Source: Nitrosococcus halophilus Nc 4 | GTDB lineage: Bacteria > Pseudomonadota > Gammaproteobacteria > Nitrosococcales > Nitrosococcaceae | Direction: 5' to 3' | Length of the DNA: 64,000 nucleotides | Assembly: GCF_000024725.1 (NCBI RefSeq) | Contig: NC_013960.1 | Span: 1,758,261-1,822,260, forward strand | Made by a program: the position numbers and the translations under genes | Shown: piece by piece, positions 61,101 to 64,000 of the stretch | Layout: each line of letters starts with the position of its first letter | Numbering within the stretch: the stretch's first letter is position 1 | Notes under the pieces: model-generated | What the model was told of the DNA's origin: nothing | Databases searched by the model: none | What the model saw: only the letters and a program-made list of their open reading frames with translations

Positions 61101-64000
61101 ATTGGCCCAGGTGTGGGGGCAGTTGTTGGGGGTCGAGCGGGTCGGACGCCAGGACCGCTTCTTTGAACTGGGGGGGGATTCCATTATTGCCTTGCAGGTG
61201 GTCAGCCGGGCCCGTCAGGCGGGCTGGTCGCTCCGTCCCCGGGACCTGTTCGAGCAGCCCACCCTAAGCGCCCTGGCCGCCGTGGCCGAAACCACGGAAA
61301 CGACGATGATAGAGCAGACGCCCTTGGTGGGTGAGGTTGAAATGACCCCCATCCAGGCGCGTTTTCTAGAGCGGGAAGGGGTGGCAATCTGCAATCAGTA
61401 TTTTTGGTTTCAACTGGATGCGCCCTTAAACCCGGAAGATTTGCGGGCGGCGTTGCAAGCGTTGTGCGCCCATCATGATGTGTTGCGTTCCCGTTTCTAC
61501 CGTCATAAGGGTCAGTGGCATCAAATCTTTCAGGCCCCTGAGAAGGTTAAATCGGAACTGCTGTGGGTAAGAGAAGCACAGACAAAGGCTGAGATCCAAA
61601 GGTTTGCCGCATCGGCACAGCAGAGCCTGGATATTGAATCCGGGGAGCTGTTGCGCGCCCTGTATGTCAGCAGCCCCGGTCAGCCGGATCGGCTGCTGTT
61701 GTGCATTCACCATCTGGCCGTGGACGGAGTCTCCTGGCGTATTTTGCTGGAGGATCTGCTGCTGGCTTATCGACAATCCGCCGCTGGTCAGCCGCTTCAT
61801 CTGCCCGCCAAAACACACAGTCTTCGCGATTGGACAGGAGCGCTGGCGGCGTGGGCCCAGGATGAAGCCCAGGCGCAGCAGGCCTTTTGGCAAGCGATGA
61901 CTGCGGATGTTCCTTCCCTCTGGAATATGAACCCACAACCCACCGAGGCGCAGACGTTGCGCCTGGTTATCCCTGCCGAGGTGACGCGACGGGCCATGCA
62001 GGTCGCGCAGACCCATTTGCGAAGCAATCTGGACGATCTATTGGTGATGACTCTAGCCCGGGTTTTGGCACAACATAGTGGTCAATCCGCTGTGCGCATA
62101 TACCGAGAAAGCCATGGCCGGGATCTCAGCTTCAGCGGCTTGGATCTGAGCCGAACAGTGGGTTGGTTTACCAGTCTTTATCCCCTGCTGTTGAGGGTGC
62201 CCACGGCTCGGGAGGAAGCGCTTAAAACGCTCAAAGAACAGCTCCATGCGGTTCAGAATCAAGGCTTGGCCTTTGGGGCCTTATCCCATTGGAGTGATTG
62301 GGAACCGGCAGATCATCGTATCGAGGTGCTGTTTAACTATCTGGGGCAGTTGCAGTGGGATGGCCAGGGGATGTTGTCATTTCTGAGTGCAGGGCTCTGG
62401 CGGTCGCCAGGAAGCAGGCGGGATGCCCCCTTGGTGATCAATGCCCACCAGCAGGAGGGGGAGTTGATAATGGCGCTGGAATTCAGCCCTGTCCATTTTG
62501 AGCCTTCCTTGCAGCAGGCACTGATGGCCGCTTTTGAAGCAGAACTGAAGGCCCTGATGGATTGCTGCGAGCAGCATGGACCTTGGTTGACACCGTTCGA
62601 TGTCCCCCTGTCCGGCCTCAATCAGGAAGCCTTGGATCAGCTGTCGAAGTTGGAGCTGGAAAATGTTCTGCCCCTCTCACCCTTGCAGCAGGGCTTGCTA
62701 TTTCATAGCGAATTGAGTCAACAAACCGATACCTATGTCAACCAGCTAAGCTTGCCCCTGTCAGGCTTGGATTCCGCTCGTTTTGAGCAGGCCTGGCAGC
62801 GCCTGGTACAGCGTCATTCCATATTGAGAAGCGCCCTGCTGGCTGGTGAGGGGAAAGTCGAGCAGCCCCTGCTAGGGGTGTGGCGGTCAATAACGCTGCC
62901 CTGGAGCCGGCAGGATCTGCGTGGGGAGGAGGATGCGGTCCAGGCTATGGAGAGGGTTCGGGCCGAGCGCCGGCAGCAGGGGTTTAATTTGTACCGCCCT
63001 CCTTTGTGGCATGTGGATCTGTTGCAAACGGGGGACGAGGATTATCACTGTGTGCTGACCTTGCATCATTTGCTTATGGATGGTTGGAGCACCGGTATCC
63101 TGCTGCAGGAGTTGCTGCAATTGTATCATGGCCGGGCGCTCCTGCCTGAACCGCCTCCATTCAGTGCCTTTCTGCAATGGTTGGCGGATAAGGATCAAAT
63201 GCGCGCGCGGGCCTTCTGGCAAGATTACCTATCAGCTATCGCTTCCCCTACTTGGCTAGCTTCCAGTGTGGGGCAGGTTTCAGAAGCAAAGGATTTCCGC
63301 CGTCATTCTGTGATCTTGGATTCCAAGCTGCAGCAACATCTCCAGGAACAGGCCCGCCAGCAGGGCGTTACCTTGAGTACCCTGATGCAGGGGGCTTGGG
63401 CGCTGATATTGTCCCGTTATACCGGCCAGCAGCAGGTGGTCTTCGGCAATACCGTTGCCGGACGGCCGCCTGAGCTGCCCGGCAGCGAGCGTATGTTGGG
63501 GCTGTTTATTAATACCTTGCCGGTAGCAGTCAAGATACCTGCCGTTGAGCCCTGCGGGCGTTGGCTATTGGCGCTACAGCAGGCGGGCTTGGATACTCGG
63601 GAGCATGGCCATCTGCCCCTGTTTGAAATACAGCAGGCTGCCGGTTGGGCCGGTGAGGGACTGTTCGACACCCTGATGGTATTTGAGAACTACCCTCTGG
63701 ATGACAACCTGCTTAACAGTAAGGCTGATGGATTGACCATTGGCGCTCCAGATAGCTACGAGTTTACCCATTATCCTCTGACGTTGGCGGTATTGCCGGG
63801 CACCGAGTTGCAAGTGGTGTTTGCCTATAATGCGGCGGTGTTGCCGCCAAGGGTGATAGCGCCGCTGGCGGAGGCCTTCAAGCAAGCGTTAATGGCGTTG
63901 GCTACACAGCCCGAGGCGCCGCTGGCCTCTATTGCAAGCATTACCCCGGAGCAAAGGGAACGTCTCAAGTTGTGGTCAGGGGGGAGTGAGGCGTATGGGC
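58150..64000 (+). CDS. Nonribosomal peptide synthetase, C-A-PCP-E-C-A..., 3' end outside window
   Basis: ATG 58150 follows GGAGGAAG, and the frame is open to the window end (1950 codons seen). Domains by residue: C about 13-447 (His motif HHIVFDAW 147-154, with Ala for the usual Gly); A about 467-964 (A3 YTSGSTGQPKG from 620, A5 NGYGPTE from 759, A7 YRTGD from 851, A10 Lys958). PCP about 976-1041 has phosphopantetheine Ser1011 in GGDSI. E about 1061-1481 has HHLAVDGVSW from 1187 and DLSRTVGWFTS. C about 1505-1934 has HHLLMDGWS from 1639, and a second A begins at about 1939. Module 1 therefore makes a D-residue. By alignment to GrsA the first A-domain pocket reads D-G-E-C-T-G-G-V-T-K. Fur box, MbtH and PvdE-type exporter point to a siderophore. 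The substrate is not predicted. Confidence 0.95.
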   Translation, partial: MSQSPSLVATDNHHGWYPLSAAQRQLWFFAQLEPESCAYNLGGWLWLEGELDRAALTQALNGLVERHEMLRACFRDYQGEPLQTIMPMMPFTLGYEDLSTLSEPEAVAKERGRELVLQPYDLNEGEVFRYRLYYLGPKRHMLALGFHHIVFDAWSFGVFMGELMSRYESGITHKPLKLPRLRQHYVDYSLRQQQWLQGEQAADQLAYWQTRLGQHHGPLNLPMQRPSGGVQRAEHYPIQIAGDLTKRLDKLSRQVGASRFTVLLAVLKLLLARLSGQEEVRVGVPSANRSADTAKMVGFLVNNWVVAGRPLPSLSVRQWIEQVKNHLTEARHNGRLPFETLVEALAPERYPGLHPLFQVAFNYRQQGGQQTWSTGGLDARFEEMTAVETPFSLVLDVAPALDDGLTLRFIAGQGTFSDRFMEQLTEGYLRLLEQCTEQPNATLAMLDMLTASSRQQLKLWSGGSEAYGRGVTLAGLISAQAARRPESEALVSGEERVSYGELESRSERLGRWLRSQGVSAETVVGVLLERGVGMIESFLGILKAGGAFLPLDPDYPEERLGYMLRDSGVELLLSESGLAGRLPAVEGLRVVALDRLDYGAEESGDLAVPVHPEQLAYVIYTSGSTGQPKGVGVTQGGLSMHVQSIGERYGMGPEDVELHFASISFDGAVERWAVPLAFGSRLVIRDQGLWSAERTCQVLEEEGVTIACFPPSYVGPLLDWIEHRRPQLKVRSWTLGGEAFTRELYERLQRVLKPRRVLNGYGPTETVVTPLLWEADEGTAMSSAYAPIGTAVGARRLYVLDGELNRVPPGVSGELYIGGEVGLARGYWGRAGQTAERFLPDRWGAPGERMYRTGDWVRWRADGVVEYLGRVDGQVKLRGFRIELGEIETRLLALAQVREAVVVMRRGPGGERLVGYVAAPPEVEGERLRAALAGQLPEYMVPSQVVRLEALPLTPAGKVDRQGLPEPRWSAEGYEPPQTEAEAVLAQVWGQLLGVERVGRQDRFFELGGDSIIALQVVSRARQAGWSLRPRDLFEQPTLSALAAVAETTETTMIEQTPLVGEVEMTPIQARFLEREGVAICNQYFWFQLDAPLNPEDLRAALQALCAHHDVLRSRFYRHKGQWHQIFQAPEKVKSELLWVREAQTKAEIQRFAASAQQSLDIESGELLRALYVSSPGQPDRLLLCIHHLAVDGVSWRILLEDLLLAYRQSAAGQPLHLPAKTHSLRDWTGALAAWAQDEAQAQQAFWQAMTADVPSLWNMNPQPTEAQTLRLVIPAEVTRRAMQVAQTHLRSNLDDLLVMTLARVLAQHSGQSAVRIYRESHGRDLSFSGLDLSRTVGWFTSLYPLLLRVPTAREEALKTLKEQLHAVQNQGLAFGALSHWSDWEPADHRIEVLFNYLGQLQWDGQGMLSFLSAGLWRSPGSRRDAPLVINAHQQEGELIMALEFSPVHFEPSLQQALMAAFEAELKALMDCCEQHGPWLTPFDVPLSGLNQEALDQLSKLELENVLPLSPLQQGLLFHSELSQQTDTYVNQLSLPLSGLDSARFEQAWQRLVQRHSILRSALLAGEGKVEQPLLGVWRSITLPWSRQDLRGEEDAVQAMERVRAERRQQGFNLYRPPLWHVDLLQTGDEDYHCVLTLHHLLMDGWSTGILLQELLQLYHGRALLPEPPPFSAFLQWLADKDQMRARAFWQDYLSAIASPTWLASSVGQVSEAKDFRRHSVILDSKLQQHLQEQARQQGVTLSTLMQGAWALILSRYTGQQQVVFGNTVAGRPPELPGSERMLGLFINTLPVAVKIPAVEPCGRWLLALQQAGLDTREHGHLPLFEIQQAAGWAGEGLFDTLMVFENYPLDDNLLNSKADGLTIGAPDSYEFTHYPLTLAVLPGTELQVVFAYNAAVLPPRVIAPLAEAFKQALMALATQPEAPLASIASITPEQRERLKLWSGGSEAYG
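63964..64000 (+). repeat. Direct repeat at A-domain boundaries (with 59518-59554)
   Basis: The 37 bases from 63964 to the window end are identical to 59518-59554, both at the junction where an A domain begins (LKLWSGGSEAYG). Identity at the DNA level, including silent sites, indicates duplication or gene conversion of adenylation domains; how far it extends lies outside the window. Confidence 0.8.

Noticed and set aside
60594-61184. Long minus-strand open frame inside the NRPS adenylation domain
   Set aside because: It is Pro/Arg/Ser-rich and antisense to conserved A-domain motifs; the high-GC codon use of the plus strand creates it.

Overview
The window looks like chromosome from a gammaproteobacterium. 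The style of many genes (FTR1 fused to cytochrome c, orphan PTS enzyme I, SulP, KamA, heme and iron loci) resembles purple-sulfur/ammonia-oxidising Chromatiales such as Nitrosococcus. No rRNA, amo or other lineage marker is present, so the genus is only a guess. No tRNA, rRNA or CRISPR array was seen.

Layout. 1-3.3 kb: a large caspase-fold lipoprotein and a PsiE-like membrane protein. 3.4-10.2 kb: iron genes, namely a Fur-boxed hemP, an IutA-like TonB-dependent receptor, a Fur-boxed HMA-like protein and the FetAB iron exporter, with a hydrolase and a lysozyme-like protein between them. 10.4-12.5 kb: two toxin-antitoxin-like pairs (DUF433/DUF5615 and DUF4160/DUF2442). An IS1-family element with a clear 8-bp target duplication has split the DUF4160 gene. 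12.6-20 kb: a BlaI repressor and an M56 protease precede a complete CzcCBA-type metal efflux operon. 20-24 kb: a scrap yard holding a broken toxin-antitoxin pair, a fragment of a flavoprotein gene, a 92-bp MITE-like repeat, dead transposases and a truncated IS607 recombinase. It surrounds a SRPBCC/O-methyltransferase pair.

23.9-29.7 kb: an AcrAB-type drug efflux pair and a nitroreductase gene split by a second IS1-family element, again with an 8-bp target duplication. 29.8-42.3 kb: a ClsC-like phospholipase D, then a pchF-pchX-pchC set (p-cresol methylhydroxylase type), a DsbA-NhaA fusion, a 5'-truncated aldehyde dehydrogenase, intradiol and DODA-type dioxygenases, WrbA, DoxX and a divergent LysR regulator. 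This reads as an aromatic/phenol oxidation and quinone-stress block. 42.3-46.3 kb: a flavin oxidoreductase, then a divergent Fur-controlled pair (a 4-helix membrane protein and the heme-degrading factor HmuS) followed by a methyltransferase. 46.4-53.4 kb: housekeeping and small membrane proteins, PTS enzyme I, a KamA aminomutase and a SulP transporter.

53.7-64 kb: an iron-acquisition region. It holds a cytochrome c-FTR1 iron permease, a 19-bp-stem hairpin, and a Fur-boxed fragment of a TonB receptor translationally coupled to a PvdE-type cyclic-peptide ABC exporter. A second Fur-like box precedes an MbtH protein and a nonribosomal peptide synthetase (C-A-PCP-E-C-A...) that runs off the window. 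Together these predict an iron-repressed peptide siderophore whose first residue is epimerised to the D form. At least five Fur-like boxes in the window tie its scattered iron genes into one regulon.
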